Below are positions 30,943-39,534 of a stretch of 64,000 nucleotides of DNA, piece by piece (positions within the stretch are counted from its first letter, which is position 1; each line of letters starts with the position of its first letter). The notes beneath the pieces are model-generated. The model ran no database searches, had not been told where the DNA came from, and saw only the letters and a program-made list of their open reading frames with translations. Source of the stretch: Patescibacteria group bacterium UBA6805 (GTDB lineage: Bacteria > Patescibacteriota > Minisyncoccia > Minisyncoccales > Minisyncoccaceae); contig DKFD01000011.1 in the NCBI GenBank assembly GCA_002452735.1, positions 52,506 to 116,505 on the forward strand, read 5' to 3'. Made by a program: the position numbers and the translations under genes.

Positions 30943-31696
30943 AAAATTAATCATAATCATTTTAATTGTTTTGCTTCTGAATGTTTTTTTTGAAGTTAAT
31001 TTTCCCAAAATCAACGAAGTTTCGATTGAAAGCGATAAAATCGAGAGCGAGATAAGGATTATTCAGATTTCCGATTTGCACGGCAAAAAATTTTCCGAGA
31101 GCATTTTTCAAAAGATAAAAGAGAAAAATCCTGACGCCATTGTTTTGACCGGAGATTTGGTTGACGAAAAGACGAAAGACTATGCCGATGTTTATTCTTT
31201 CGTCGAATCTTTGAATTTGAACGAGGCACCCATTTATTACGTGTCTGGCAATCATGATTTGAGCCATAAAGACGTGGGGATTTTCAATCAGGAATTAGCA
31301 AAAAGGGGGGTGGTGATTTTGGACGGTAAGAGAGTGGAGTTAAGAGAAATCGACATTTACGGCCTCGGGTATTACTCCGACCTTTCAAAAACAGAAAAAC
31401 CGGAAGCCGGGTTTTCCCTGCTTCTGCTCCACGATGCTTTTCCAGTCGTTAAAGAAGGGGGAATGGGCTTTGATTTGATTTTGAGCGGGCATACCCACGG
31501 CGGACAGGTAAGACTACCCTTTCTCGGCGCTGTTTTCGTTCCCGGCCAGGGATTCTTCGCCAAATACGACAAGGGATTGTTTTCTTTGAACGAAAAAACC
31601 CGCCTCTACATTGACAGCGGACTGGGCAATACTTTTTTTCCTCTAAGGTTTTTGAACCGAAGCCAGATAAGCTTAATTACTATTTATTCCAAGTGA
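30935..31696 (+). CDS. Membrane-anchored metallophosphoesterase, YkuE-like
   Basis: A 253-aa calcineurin-like phosphoesterase with one N-terminal helix (about 5-21). Metal-binding motifs are in order: ISDLHGK (about 46-52), LTGDLVDE, VSGNHDLS, LLLHDAF and the closing SGHTHGGQVRLP. Relatives such as YkuE and LpxH-like enzymes hydrolyse phosphodiesters of lipids at the membrane; the substrate here is not known. It overlaps the glycosyltransferase gene by 8 nt, so a joint role in envelope glycan or lipid metabolism is likely. Its 3' end overlaps convergent recG by 13 nt, with no terminator visible. Confidence 0.9.
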   Translation: MNKKLIIIILIVLLLNVFFEVNFPKINEVSIESDKIESEIRIIQISDLHGKKFSESIFQKIKEKNPDAIVLTGDLVDEKTKDYADVYSFVESLNLNEAPIYYVSGNHDLSHKDVGIFNQELAKRGVVILDGKRVELREIDIYGLGYYSDLSKTEKPEAGFSLLLLHDAFPVVKEGGMGFDLILSGHTHGGQVRLPFLGAVFVPGQGFFAKYDKGLFSLNEKTRLYIDSGLGNTFFPLRFLNRSQISLITIYSK

Positions 31697-33798
31697 ATTT
31701 TTTCTTCAAACGCTTCCAGCCTTTTTTTGAGGCCCGGATAGCTTTCCAGCTCCGGGTCTTTTTCAAGGATTTTCTCGGCCGTTTTTCTGGTTTTCTCGAC
31801 AAGCTCTGCGTCTTTTATCAAAGACATGGCAAAGTCGGGTAGTCCCCACTGCTTCACTCCGAAAAAATCTCCGGGACCCCTCAATTTCAGGTCTATTTCA
31901 GAAAGCTTGAAGCCGTTGTCGTATTTTATCATCGCCCTTAATCTTTCTCTGGTAACCTGGCTCAATGAGTCGGTCAAAAGAAAACAGTAGGATTGTTGGT
32001 CGCTTCTTCCCACCCTGCCTCGGAACTGGTGAAGCTGGGCCAGTCCGAATCGGTCAGCTCCTTCAATCATCATGATGGTAGCATTGGGAATGTCGATTCC
32101 GACTTCAATAACCGAAGTGGAAACCAGAACGTCGAATTTTTTGGCCCTGAAATCCTTCATTTTCTTTTCTTTTTCTTTGGCCGACATTTTGCCGTGAAGC
32201 ATTTCTATTTTCAACTTGGGAAAGATTTCCTTGGATAGCTTTTCGTATTCCTGCTCCACGGTTTTGATTTCCACGCTTTCGTCTTCATCGGCCCCTATCC
32301 GCGGACAAATAACAAAGGCTTGGCCGCCTCTTTTGATATCTTTTTCAATAAAGAGATAGGTCTTTTCCCTGTCTTTTTCCGTTACGATGTCGGTTATTAT
32401 TTTCTTCCTGCCTTTGGGCAGCTGGGTGATGAGGGAAAGGTCAAGGTCTCCCCAGACGGTCAGGGCCAGGCTTCGGGGAATGGGAGTGGCCGTCATGGAG
32501 AGAAGATGGGGGACATTGTTCTGGTTTTTTCCGGATAAAGCCGCCCTTTGTTTCACTCCGAAGCGGTGTTGTTCGTCAACCACCACCAGCCCCAAGTTTT
32601 TGAAGATAATCTTTTTTTCCGACTTTTTCTTCTTTTTCGGGGCGATCAGGGCCTGGGTGCCGATAAGAATGTCAATTTCTCCCTTCAGGGTTTTTTCCAG
32701 AAGCTTTTGCCTGGAAATTTCAATGGTGTCCGATTTCAGTTTTTTTGAATAATATTTGTCTTCTTTTCCGGTCAAAAGGCCGATGTTGATGTTGAAATCC
32801 TTTAAAAGATTGAAGAATGTTTTGAAGTGTTGTTTGGTCAGTATTTCGGTTGGAGCCATGAGCACCACCTGGTTTTTGTTTTTGACGGCGTTGATTGAGG
32901 CCAGGACGGCAACCACGGTTTTTCCCGAACCCACGTCGCCTTGCAAAAGCCGGTTCATGGGCCAGGTTTTCTCCATGTCTTTCAAAATTTCTTCGCCCGC
33001 TTTTTTCTGGTCTTTGGTCAATTCGAAAGGCAGGGAAGAAATCAATCTGTCGACGATGTCCCGGTTTATCGGTATGGGCAGGGCTTTTTCTTTTTGGTTT
33101 TCCATTCTTTTTTTGCAACCGAAAAGAGAAATGAAAAAGATGTTTTCAAAAGAAAATCTTTGTCTGGCCTTTTGGGCCGTTTCCATGGAGTTCGGAAAAT
33201 GAATCTGATAAAGAGCTTCTTTGAATCTCGGAACCTTGTATTCTTTAATTATTTCCTTGGGCAGGGTTTCCGGCATTTTGTCTGCCATGTCTTTGAGCAG
33301 AGGCTTCAGAATGTACCTGAAATATCTGGAGGTCAGGCCTTTAGTTTCCTGATAGATGGGGACGATTCTTCCGATATGGGTGGTTTCCCTGAGGGATGTT
33401 TTTTCGTAAACAGGGGAGTAAAGGTAGATTCTTCCGTTTTTAATCACGGCCTTGCCGGCCAGAAGGATTTCGTCTCCTTTTTTTAAGGTGTTTATCAAAT
33501 AAGGCTGGTTGAACCAGATTGCCTGGATTGAGGCGGTTTCATCCTGGATTAAGGCTCTGACCAGAGACATTTTTTTGACCCAGGTCCTTTCCAATTCAAT
33601 GTCCAGAATTTTTCCTTTGATGCAGTTTTCTTCATTGAGTTTGATGTCTTTGATTCGGGAAATCCGGGAAAAGTCCTTATAGCTTTTCGGGAAGTTAAAC
33701 AGCAAATCGCCCAGAGTTCTGAGCTTCATCTTCTTCAGTTTTTTGGCAAAAACCGGGCCGATGCGAGGAATGTTTTCAACAAGGTCTCCTAATTTCAT
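31684..33798 (-). CDS. recG: ATP-dependent DNA helicase RecG
   Basis: Superfamily 2 helicase that regresses stalled forks and migrates Holliday junctions. The 704-aa protein has an N-terminal wedge/OB domain (about 1-150), helicase domain 1 with motif I GDVGSGKTVVA, motif II as DEQH (VVVDEQHRFGV) and motif III MTATPIPR, and helicase domain 2 with STSVIEVGIDIPNA and QFRGRVGRSDQQS. The TRG region GFKLSEIDLKLRGPGDFFG is intact. The start follows tRNA-Arg(GCG), whose encoded CCA ends 6 nt upstream. The gene has no separate promoter in that gap, so it should be expressed from the tRNA promoter. Confidence 0.96.
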   Translation of the reverse strand: MKLGDLVENIPRIGPVFAKKLKKMKLRTLGDLLFNFPKSYKDFSRISRIKDIKLNEENCIKGKILDIELERTWVKKMSLVRALIQDETASIQAIWFNQPYLINTLKKGDEILLAGKAVIKNGRIYLYSPVYEKTSLRETTHIGRIVPIYQETKGLTSRYFRYILKPLLKDMADKMPETLPKEIIKEYKVPRFKEALYQIHFPNSMETAQKARQRFSFENIFFISLFGCKKRMENQKEKALPIPINRDIVDRLISSLPFELTKDQKKAGEEILKDMEKTWPMNRLLQGDVGSGKTVVAVLASINAVKNKNQVVLMAPTEILTKQHFKTFFNLLKDFNINIGLLTGKEDKYYSKKLKSDTIEISRQKLLEKTLKGEIDILIGTQALIAPKKKKKSEKKIIFKNLGLVVVDEQHRFGVKQRAALSGKNQNNVPHLLSMTATPIPRSLALTVWGDLDLSLITQLPKGRKKIITDIVTEKDREKTYLFIEKDIKRGGQAFVICPRIGADEDESVEIKTVEQEYEKLSKEIFPKLKIEMLHGKMSAKEKEKKMKDFRAKKFDVLVSTSVIEVGIDIPNATIMMIEGADRFGLAQLHQFRGRVGRSDQQSYCFLLTDSLSQVTRERLRAMIKYDNGFKLSEIDLKLRGPGDFFGVKQWGLPDFAMSLIKDAELVEKTRKTAEKILEKDPELESYPGLKKRLEAFEEKIHLE

Positions 33799-33804
33799 GA
33801 TTAA

Positions 33805-33879
33805 TGGTGCCCTCGAGAGGAGTCGAACCTCTATCGCAAGCTCCGCAAGCCCGCATTCTGTCCATTGAACTACGAGGGC
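33805..33879 (-). tRNA. tRNA-Arg(GCG), CCA encoded
   Basis: Acceptor GCCCTCG/CGAGGGC, anticodon stem CGGGC/GCTTG (two G:U), loop TTGCGGA giving GCG, T-arm AGAGG/CCTCT, discriminator A (33808), CCA at 33807-33805. The weak upstream promoter TTGCAA-16-TAACAT lies around 33887-33914 on the minus strand. Confidence 0.93.
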
Positions 33880-33903
33880 TGTTCATAGATGTTAGCAGAT
33901 TTG

Positions 33904-35457
33904 CTATTTTTTGCAATCGCAATTTGTTTGGTCGCAGTCAGCGTCATTGCCGGAATAGCCCGTGTAGTCAACGCAGTAATATCTGGAAGAAAGCAGTTCT
34001 TTTTGGATGCAGAATTTTTCCGGTAAATAATACATGACCAGAGGCGCTCCTCCCCGGCTGTTTATGGCTCGCCAGGGCGTGACAAAAGAGCTTGTTTTTT
34101 CGAAGTTTACGAAAGACCCGGTCTGGGTTTTGAAGGCGATAGCAGCTTCTTTTAATGTTTCCATCCCGCTGATTATTTCCCGGTCTTTAAGCGCTTGCTG
34201 GTAAAGCGGGCTATTTTGTATCGCGGAATTGTATTCTTCCAGTATTTCCTCGGGCACGGAGAACGTCTCCGGAGCCTGTATGGCGAGAGCTTGGTTGTGG
34301 TTGGTAAAACTTCCGTCGTATTGGACGCTTAAAATCTGCGCCTCCCCGGTTTCCATTAGGCCAAGGCCTTTAATGTCCAAGCTGAAATCAACGCTCAGTT
34401 TTTCTATCAGATAGGTTTTCTTTCCTATCCATATTTCAAGATTATTGATGTTCAGATTCTGGTCAATGAATTCTTTTATCGGTTCAAGCTCGGTTCCTTG
34501 ACCGGCAAGGTCGGCCAATAAAACAGCTACCTCGTTTTTATCAATCTCGATTTTGTATCCGTAGGCGGTATCACTACCAATCGTTTTCGTTATTTTTTTC
34601 ATTACCTCGGGGTGGTTTTTTATGCTTTGGCATATTTTTTCAATCACGGCTTGGTCGGGAGCGAACTGGCTTGAACCAGATTCAGAAATTTTAATCCATC
34701 TGCCCGTTAAGACGCTTTTAATGATTTCATACACAGCTTCAACCTCTTCAAGATCCCCTGGTTTAAAGTAGGGGGCAAGGTTCGGGCCCGTTTTGATTAA
34801 TTTTCCGTAAAGGCCGTTGTGGACGAAATTAAACTCCGCGGTTATCGCTTCGCCGGAAGAAACCTCGACCGACAATTTGATGTCATTGGGATTAATGAAA
34901 TCAATGCCGGCCTTCAATCCCAGGGAGTATTCGCTGTTCAGGCTTTCCAGCTCCGCTCCTTGTTTTAAGGTCTCCAGGATTTTGTCGTTGACTTGTATTT
35001 TTAATTCGTTTTCCGATCGGAAGCTTTTAATCTCGGGTATTTTATCAAGAGCCTGGCCGATTATCAATAAGGGGCGCCTGGAGTAATAGTAGTAGCCGCC
35101 AAAAACTGCTCCGCCTACGAGCAAAAAGCAGACGACTCCTATCAATATTTTTTTCCAAGGCAGGGGACGTTTGCTGTCGGTTATTTTAATCGGTTCCGGG
35201 GAGGGCGAAATGGCGGGCGGTATTTCCCGCGGCTCAAGCATCTCTCGGAGTTCAGGCATTTCATAGGGTTCAGGCATTTCCTGTGGCGGTTCAGGTATTT
35301 CTGTCCGGGGACCCTCGGCGGTTTTCAAAAAATCAAAAGTTTCTTCTATCGCTTCTTCCTTCCATCCGGTGTCAATCAGTATTTGTTTTATTTCTTCGTC
35401 GGAAGAGCCTTTTCCAATCTTCTTTTTGATATATGCCAACAATTCTTGGTTAACCAT
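33904..35457 (-). CDS. Membrane protein with UBA-like N-terminus and pilin-type C-terminal head
   Basis: A 517-aa protein of unknown function. Residues about 1-46 form a helical UBA-like domain (LLAYIKKKIGKGSSDEEIKQ, then DTGWKEEAIEE), predicted cytoplasmic. A Pro/Glu-rich linker (about 50-100), one membrane helix (about 105-125) and a large extracellular beta-rich region (about 130-420) follow. The last 90 residues resemble the head of a type IV pilin: LKEAAIAFKTQTGSFVNF, then KFCIQKEL and a final C-x-D-x2-GYSG-x2-A-x-CD-x-TN-x-DC. The same Cys pattern ends the major pilin encoded at 48137-48619. It may dock pili or use a pilin head as adhesin. It is transcribed towards tRNA-Arg and recG. 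Confidence 0.75.
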   Translation of the reverse strand: MVNQELLAYIKKKIGKGSSDEEIKQILIDTGWKEEAIEETFDFLKTAEGPRTEIPEPPQEMPEPYEMPELREMLEPREIPPAISPSPEPIKITDSKRPLPWKKILIGVVCFLLVGGAVFGGYYYYSRRPLLIIGQALDKIPEIKSFRSENELKIQVNDKILETLKQGAELESLNSEYSLGLKAGIDFINPNDIKLSVEVSSGEAITAEFNFVHNGLYGKLIKTGPNLAPYFKPGDLEEVEAVYEIIKSVLTGRWIKISESGSSQFAPDQAVIEKICQSIKNHPEVMKKITKTIGSDTAYGYKIEIDKNEVAVLLADLAGQGTELEPIKEFIDQNLNINNLEIWIGKKTYLIEKLSVDFSLDIKGLGLMETGEAQILSVQYDGSFTNHNQALAIQAPETFSVPEEILEEYNSAIQNSPLYQQALKDREIISGMETLKEAAIAFKTQTGSFVNFEKTSSFVTPWRAINSRGGAPLVMYYLPEKFCIQKELLSSRYYCVDYTGYSGNDADCDQTNCDCKK

Positions 35458-35516
35458 GTTTTTGCATGAATATTATCTTATTCAAATAATACCACAATCC
35501 CCAAAATTTTGAAAGT

Positions 35517-35545
35517 TTGACAGAAGATTTCGGGAATGTTAATCT
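35517..35545 (+). promoter_or_regulatory. Promoter of the cysteine desulfurase operon (leaderless type)
   Basis: TTGACA (35517-35522), 17-nt spacer, TAATCT (35540-35545), then 6 nt to ATG 35552. Confidence 0.7.
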
Positions 35546-35551
35546 TGAATC

Positions 35552-36715
35552 ATGAAACGAATATATCTGGACCATGCGGCTACTACGCCCGTTGACAAGA
35601 GGGTTTTAAAGGCCATGTTGCCGTATTTCACCCGAAAGTACGGCAATCCCATGTCCCTTCATTCTTTCGGGCAAGAGGCCCAAAAAGCAGTAGAAGAGGC
35701 GCGCATCAAGGTGGCTGATTTTTTCAATTGTTCGCCCGGGGAGATTTTCTTTACTTCCGGAGCGACCGAATCGAACAACTGGGTGATTAAGGGGGTAGTC
35801 AGGGCTCATCAATCCAAAAAGCCGCATATTATCACCTCTGCCATAGAACACCATTGTATCTTGGAGGCCTGCGAGAGCGTCGAGAAAGACGGGCTGGCTG
35901 AAGTGACCTATTTGAAGCCTGATCCCCGGGGAATAATTTTTTCCGAGAGCGTTAGAAAAGCAATTAAGAACAATACGGTTCTTGTTTCTGTCATGTACGT
36001 CAACAACGAAATCGGGACAAGAGAGCCGATTGAAGAAATAGGAGAAGTTTTGGAAGGGAGAATCCTTTTTCATACCGATGCCACCCAGGCCGTAAGCCAT
36101 TTCAATTGCGACGTTAAAAAACTGGGAGTGGATTTTCTTTCCATGTCCGGGCACAAGATATACGGACCCAAGGGAGTAGGAATTTTATATATCAAAAAAG
36201 GGTCTTTGATTTTCCGCATTCAGGAAGGCGGAGCCCAGGAAGGAGAGATGAGGGCCGGAACCCATAATGTGCCGGGAATCGTCGGCTTGGCCAAGGCCGT
36301 GGAACTGATTAAAAAAGACAAAAAGATTTTACAATTGAGAAATTATCTGATATCCAGGGTTTTGAAAGAAGTTCCTTTGTCAAGACTAAACGGCTCTTTG
36401 GATAAGCGTTCTCCCAATAACGCCAATTTCACTTTTAACAACATTGAGGGAGAAAGCCTGGTTATGCTGCTTGATGGGGAGGGGATTGCTTCGTCGACCG
36501 GTTCAGCTTGTTCTTCCCGTTCGCTCGAGCCGTCCCATGTTCTTTCGGCCATTGGCTTGAGGCCGGAAGAAGCGCACGGTTCTTTGCGCTTAACTCTGGG
36601 AAAAGACACCACCAAGAAAGACATTGATTTTACCGTGGAGAAAATTAAAAAAGCAGTTGCCAAACTAAGAGAAATATCCGGCAATGTTTTGGAAGAGTAT
36701 GAACAACTACACTAA
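35552..36715 (+). CDS. Cysteine desulfurase, NifS/IscS family
   Basis: PLP enzyme that takes sulfur from cysteine for Fe-S clusters and tRNA thiolation. The 387-aa length fits. Key sites are the N-terminal YLDHAATTPVD, the PLP-contacting AIEHHCILEA, the Schiff-base Lys in SMSGHKIYGPKGVG (about residue 207) and the catalytic Cys in SSTGSACSSRS (about 325). The short active-site loop pattern suits the NifS/IscS class more than SufS. It overlaps or abuts the IscU-like scaffold gene, giving a minimal two-gene Fe-S operon from a leaderless promoter. Confidence 0.95.
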   Translation: MKRIYLDHAATTPVDKRVLKAMLPYFTRKYGNPMSLHSFGQEAQKAVEEARIKVADFFNCSPGEIFFTSGATESNNWVIKGVVRAHQSKKPHIITSAIEHHCILEACESVEKDGLAEVTYLKPDPRGIIFSESVRKAIKNNTVLVSVMYVNNEIGTREPIEEIGEVLEGRILFHTDATQAVSHFNCDVKKLGVDFLSMSGHKIYGPKGVGILYIKKGSLIFRIQEGGAQEGEMRAGTHNVPGIVGLAKAVELIKKDKKILQLRNYLISRVLKEVPLSRLNGSLDKRSPNNANFTFNNIEGESLVMLLDGEGIASSTGSACSSRSLEPSHVLSAIGLRPEEAHGSLRLTLGKDTTKKDIDFTVEKIKKAVAKLREISGNVLEEYEQLH

Positions 36716-37190
36716 AAGAACATTAAACCAGTTTCTCAAGCCCAAGAATCGGGGAAAGATAAATAATCCGGACGGAGTGGGAATGGTGGGCAATCCCGTC
36801 TGCGGTGACTTGATGAAGGTTTACATCAAGGTGGGGAAGAATAAAAAAAGAGAGGAGATGATTAAGGACATTAAGTTTGAGACCTTGGGTTGCGTGGCTG
36901 CGGTTGCTTCTTCTTCCATCACCACCGAGCTGGCCAAGAACAAGACCCTGAAGCAAGCTTCAAAAATAACCAAAGACGAAATTGTCAAAGGATTGGGAGG
37001 CCTGCCCAGAGAAAAGGTTCACTGCTCTATTCTGGCCAACCAGGCCCTTAAAAAGGCCATAGATGATTATTACTCCAAATTACCAGCTTCCTCCGCCGCC
37101 TCCGCCAAATCCTCCGCCCGCGCCTCCGCTAAAACCGCTTCCGCCGCCGGGCGCAAAAGAGGACGTTCCTATGCCGGAAAAGCTTTTTAA
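36699..37190 (+). CDS. IscU/NifU N-terminal-like Fe-S cluster scaffold
   Basis: Scaffold on which Fe-S clusters are assembled with sulfur from the desulfurase upstream. Three ligand Cys are visible: NPVCGDLM, TLGCVAAVASSS and EKVHCSILANQAL. The start is taken as ATG 36699 (MNNYTKRTLNQFLKP), which overlaps the desulfurase end by 17 nt and matches the usual IscU N-terminus; ATG 36684 is the alternative. After the normal domain end (about residue 125) an Ala/Ser/Lys/Arg tail of about 38 residues continues to the stop. This tail is antisense to the Gly-rich end of the convergent DUF2207 gene (overlap 37080-37190) and is probably a by-product of that overlap. Confidence 0.88.
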   Translation: MNNYTKRTLNQFLKPKNRGKINNPDGVGMVGNPVCGDLMKVYIKVGKNKKREEMIKDIKFETLGCVAAVASSSITTELAKNKTLKQASKITKDEIVKGLGGLPREKVHCSILANQALKKAIDDYYSKLPASSAASAKSSARASAKTASAAGRKRGRSYAGKAF

Positions 37191-38732
37191 GCTGTTTGCG
37201 AAAACGACTGAATTGAATGTTGCCATCTGGTTGTCATTGTACCAGGCGGGGGCATAAGTCATTGATTTGAATTGCTCCGCCCATTCTCTCTCCAAGCCGA
37301 AAATCATTGCAAAAGGAAGAAGCTCCTCAAAATGCCGGGGAGTTTTTTCCGGAGCGTTGTGGAATTGTATTCTTCTGGTCTCGGCCACGGAAATGTATTT
37401 TTTCAATCCAAGCAGATATTCTTTGGCTTCAACCCCCTTTAATGTTTTTCTGGGCATTATCATCCCGAAGACAATGGTTGATATGCCGGATATCAGGACG
37501 CTGAAGAACCAGAGAAAGCCGATGAATAAAAAAAAGAAGGAAGCGAATATCAGCAGAATGCCGATGACGACGTAGGGCAGTTTAATCTTTTTCGGGTTGG
37601 CGGAAAAGCATCCGTTGTCGGTAAGGCTTTTGAATGTTTTTTCTTCTAATTTGTCCACTTCAAGGTCTTCAGCGGTTATTTTCGACAAGTACGCTTCCTG
37701 CTTGCTTTTGAATATGCTGTTGAGTAGGGCTTTGTCGTTTTGGTTAATGGAATCGTCGGGTTCTTTGGTTTTGATTAAAATATAGTCGGCTTTGGAGAAA
37801 ATAGAGGTTCCGCCCTTTCTTTCTATTTTAAGATATCCTTTTATGGCCAGGCTTATTATCTCCGCCGGAATGTTTTTGATTGCAAAGCTTTCATTCATCA
37901 AGGTGGCGGATTCAAGGGGGGACAGGTCTTTTAACGGTCCGTATTGGGCGATGATAACGCCTCTGCCTTTCGGGTCCCGGCCCCGCTTGTACCATTTAAA
38001 GAAAAGAAAGATGAAAATTGCCAAAGGCAAAACAAGAATTATATTATCCAGTATTTTTTCCTTGATGTTTTCCAGGGCGCTCGGTTCGTACAGCGTTCCC
38101 TTGGCCAGTCCCACGACCACGGTCAAATAGTTTTCCGGGGAAAGAGCTTGATTGTGCTCTATCGTTAATTGGTTTCCTTGTTTTTCCATTAAACATGTGG
38201 TCTGGCTGTTCATCTGGCCGTAATAGCAGGCATGGGTCGTATTGTTGTTTTCCGGAAAGCTTATCCTGACCAAAGAATTTTTAATGTCAACCGGCCAGCT
38301 TCCTCCAACGGCGTTCCAGTACAATTCGTCGTGGTCTTCAAAGTAGTTTATGGCTTTTTTGACTTTGTAATTGATTATGTATGTTTTTTCGCCGGAAACA
38401 AAAACATCCGAATCGCCGATTTTTATCCTTATATTGTTTCCCTGCTTTGAGGCGGAGAAAACATATTTCTGGTTCTGCTCGTCATTTACTGAAATGTTTC
38501 CTATCTTCACCGAATATATTCCGCCTCGGGTATTGTATCTGTAGGGGATGTCCCTGTAAATGCCGTGCCTTTGCTCCTGGCCGAAGTCGTATAATATCTT
38601 TTCCTGAACGTCAATCGTGGCATCGGCATTGATGACGATGCTGGTTTCGTAATTCTGTATTTCCTCGGCCAAGGCAGGGGAGGAGATAGCCAGCAGGAAG
38701 ATTATGAATAATATGGTTTTGAGCTTGTTCAT
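37080..38732 (-). CDS. DUF2207 membrane protein
   Basis: A 550-aa exported membrane protein of unknown function. A signal peptide (about 1-22, ending ALA before EEI) precedes an extracellular beta-rich DUF2207 domain (about 23-210) with ILYDFGQEQRHGIYRDIPY, a membrane helix (about 228-246), a cytoplasmic segment and a helical hairpin of two further membrane segments (about 378-420). The Gly-rich end GGGFGGGGGGSW is typical of the family and may insert into or line the membrane. It starts 7 nt downstream of tRNA-Ser(TGA) and is probably expressed from that tRNA's promoter. Its 3' end overlaps the IscU-like gene by 111 nt. Confidence 0.88.
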   Translation of the reverse strand: MNKLKTILFIIFLLAISSPALAEEIQNYETSIVINADATIDVQEKILYDFGQEQRHGIYRDIPYRYNTRGGIYSVKIGNISVNDEQNQKYVFSASKQGNNIRIKIGDSDVFVSGEKTYIINYKVKKAINYFEDHDELYWNAVGGSWPVDIKNSLVRISFPENNNTTHACYYGQMNSQTTCLMEKQGNQLTIEHNQALSPENYLTVVVGLAKGTLYEPSALENIKEKILDNIILVLPLAIFIFLFFKWYKRGRDPKGRGVIIAQYGPLKDLSPLESATLMNESFAIKNIPAEIISLAIKGYLKIERKGGTSIFSKADYILIKTKEPDDSINQNDKALLNSIFKSKQEAYLSKITAEDLEVDKLEEKTFKSLTDNGCFSANPKKIKLPYVVIGILLIFASFFFLFIGFLWFFSVLISGISTIVFGMIMPRKTLKGVEAKEYLLGLKKYISVAETRRIQFHNAPEKTPRHFEELLPFAMIFGLEREWAEQFKSMTYAPAWYNDNQMATFNSVVFANSLKSFSGIGTSSFAPGGGSGFSGGAGGGFGGGGGGSW

Positions 38733-38738
38733 TCAGGT

Positions 38739-38824
<86 letters not shown>

Positions 38825-38834
38825 GTATGGGAAG

Positions 38835-38863
38835 ATTATATGGCAAAAGCCCGAATTATTCAA
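38835..38863 (-). promoter_or_regulatory. Promoter of tRNA-Ser(TGA) and DUF2207
   Basis: On the minus strand TTGAAT (38863-38858), 17-nt spacer, perfect TATAAT (38840-38835), 10 nt before the tRNA. It overlaps the stop codon region of the HD-hydrolase gene. Confidence 0.7.
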
Positions 38864-39530
38864 TCCCTCCTTTTATTTCCTTTTCCAGGGTGTCCAGGAA
38901 GTTTTTAACGAATTCAGTCTTTTCCTTGCAGACCTCTTTGGCTTTGGGAGTGTAGAGTTTCTCCTGCAGGAATTTCAGTTTCGTTTCAAACTCGGCCTGG
39001 GGAGAGTGTTTTGTCTTGTCCTGTATTTTTCCGGCCTTCTGGCCCCCCAGATTGCTCTTTATATATTCTCCGACGTCTTCCTCGGAATATATTTTGGCGT
39101 TGTTTCTTCCCACCCAGGCAAAAGCCCTGGCAATGCCGATGGCGCCCAGGCTGTCAAGCTTGTCAGCGTCGAACAGTATTTTTGCTTCCATTGATTTCGG
39201 CTCGTTGCCCGTTCTGTATCTGTGGGAAGAGATGCAATCTTGTATTTTTCGTATTTTCTCTTCCGGAAAGCCGAGGTTTTTTAAAATGGGCAGGGCCATT
39301 TCCGCTCCCAAGACAGCGTGGTCCGCGCTTCCCGTGTAATCGCTGTCTTCTTTTACTCTGGCAATATCGTGGAGCAGAGCAGCGGCCTTTAAAACATCCA
39401 GGTCCACTTTCTCGTTTTCCGCCAGCTTTAAGGAAAGGTTGTACACCCTCATCACGTGGTCCATGTCGTGGTCGGCTTGGGACAGTTCCTTTTCCACGAT
39501 TTCTTTTATTTTGAGAAATTTTTCTTCCAT
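38856..39530 (-). CDS. HD-domain phosphohydrolase, YedJ/YpgQ-like
   Basis: A 224-aa soluble metal-dependent phosphohydrolase. The HD-superfamily ligands appear as DHDMDHVMRVYN (about residues 20-31), AALLHDIARVKED (about 50-62), CISSHRYRTG and FDADKLDSLGAIGIAR (about 119-134). This set matches the group that includes YpgQ pyrophosphohydrolase, so a nucleotide or pyrophosphate substrate is plausible but not shown. It starts 4 nt after the preceding membrane-protein stop, in a minus-strand unit with tRNA-Ser(GCT) and the 49-aa ORF. Confidence 0.9.
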   Translation of the reverse strand: MEEKFLKIKEIVEKELSQADHDMDHVMRVYNLSLKLAENEKVDLDVLKAAALLHDIARVKEDSDYTGSADHAVLGAEMALPILKNLGFPEEKIRKIQDCISSHRYRTGNEPKSMEAKILFDADKLDSLGAIGIARAFAWVGRNNAKIYSEEDVGEYIKSNLGGQKAGKIQDKTKHSPQAEFETKLKFLQEKLYTPKAKEVCKEKTEFVKNFLDTLEKEIKGGIE

Positions 39531-39534
39531 GGAT

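Noticed and set aside
32720..33486. Long plus-strand ORFs opposite recG
   Set aside because: They are antisense shadows in a codon-biased gene; the minus-strand frame is an intact helicase with all motifs.
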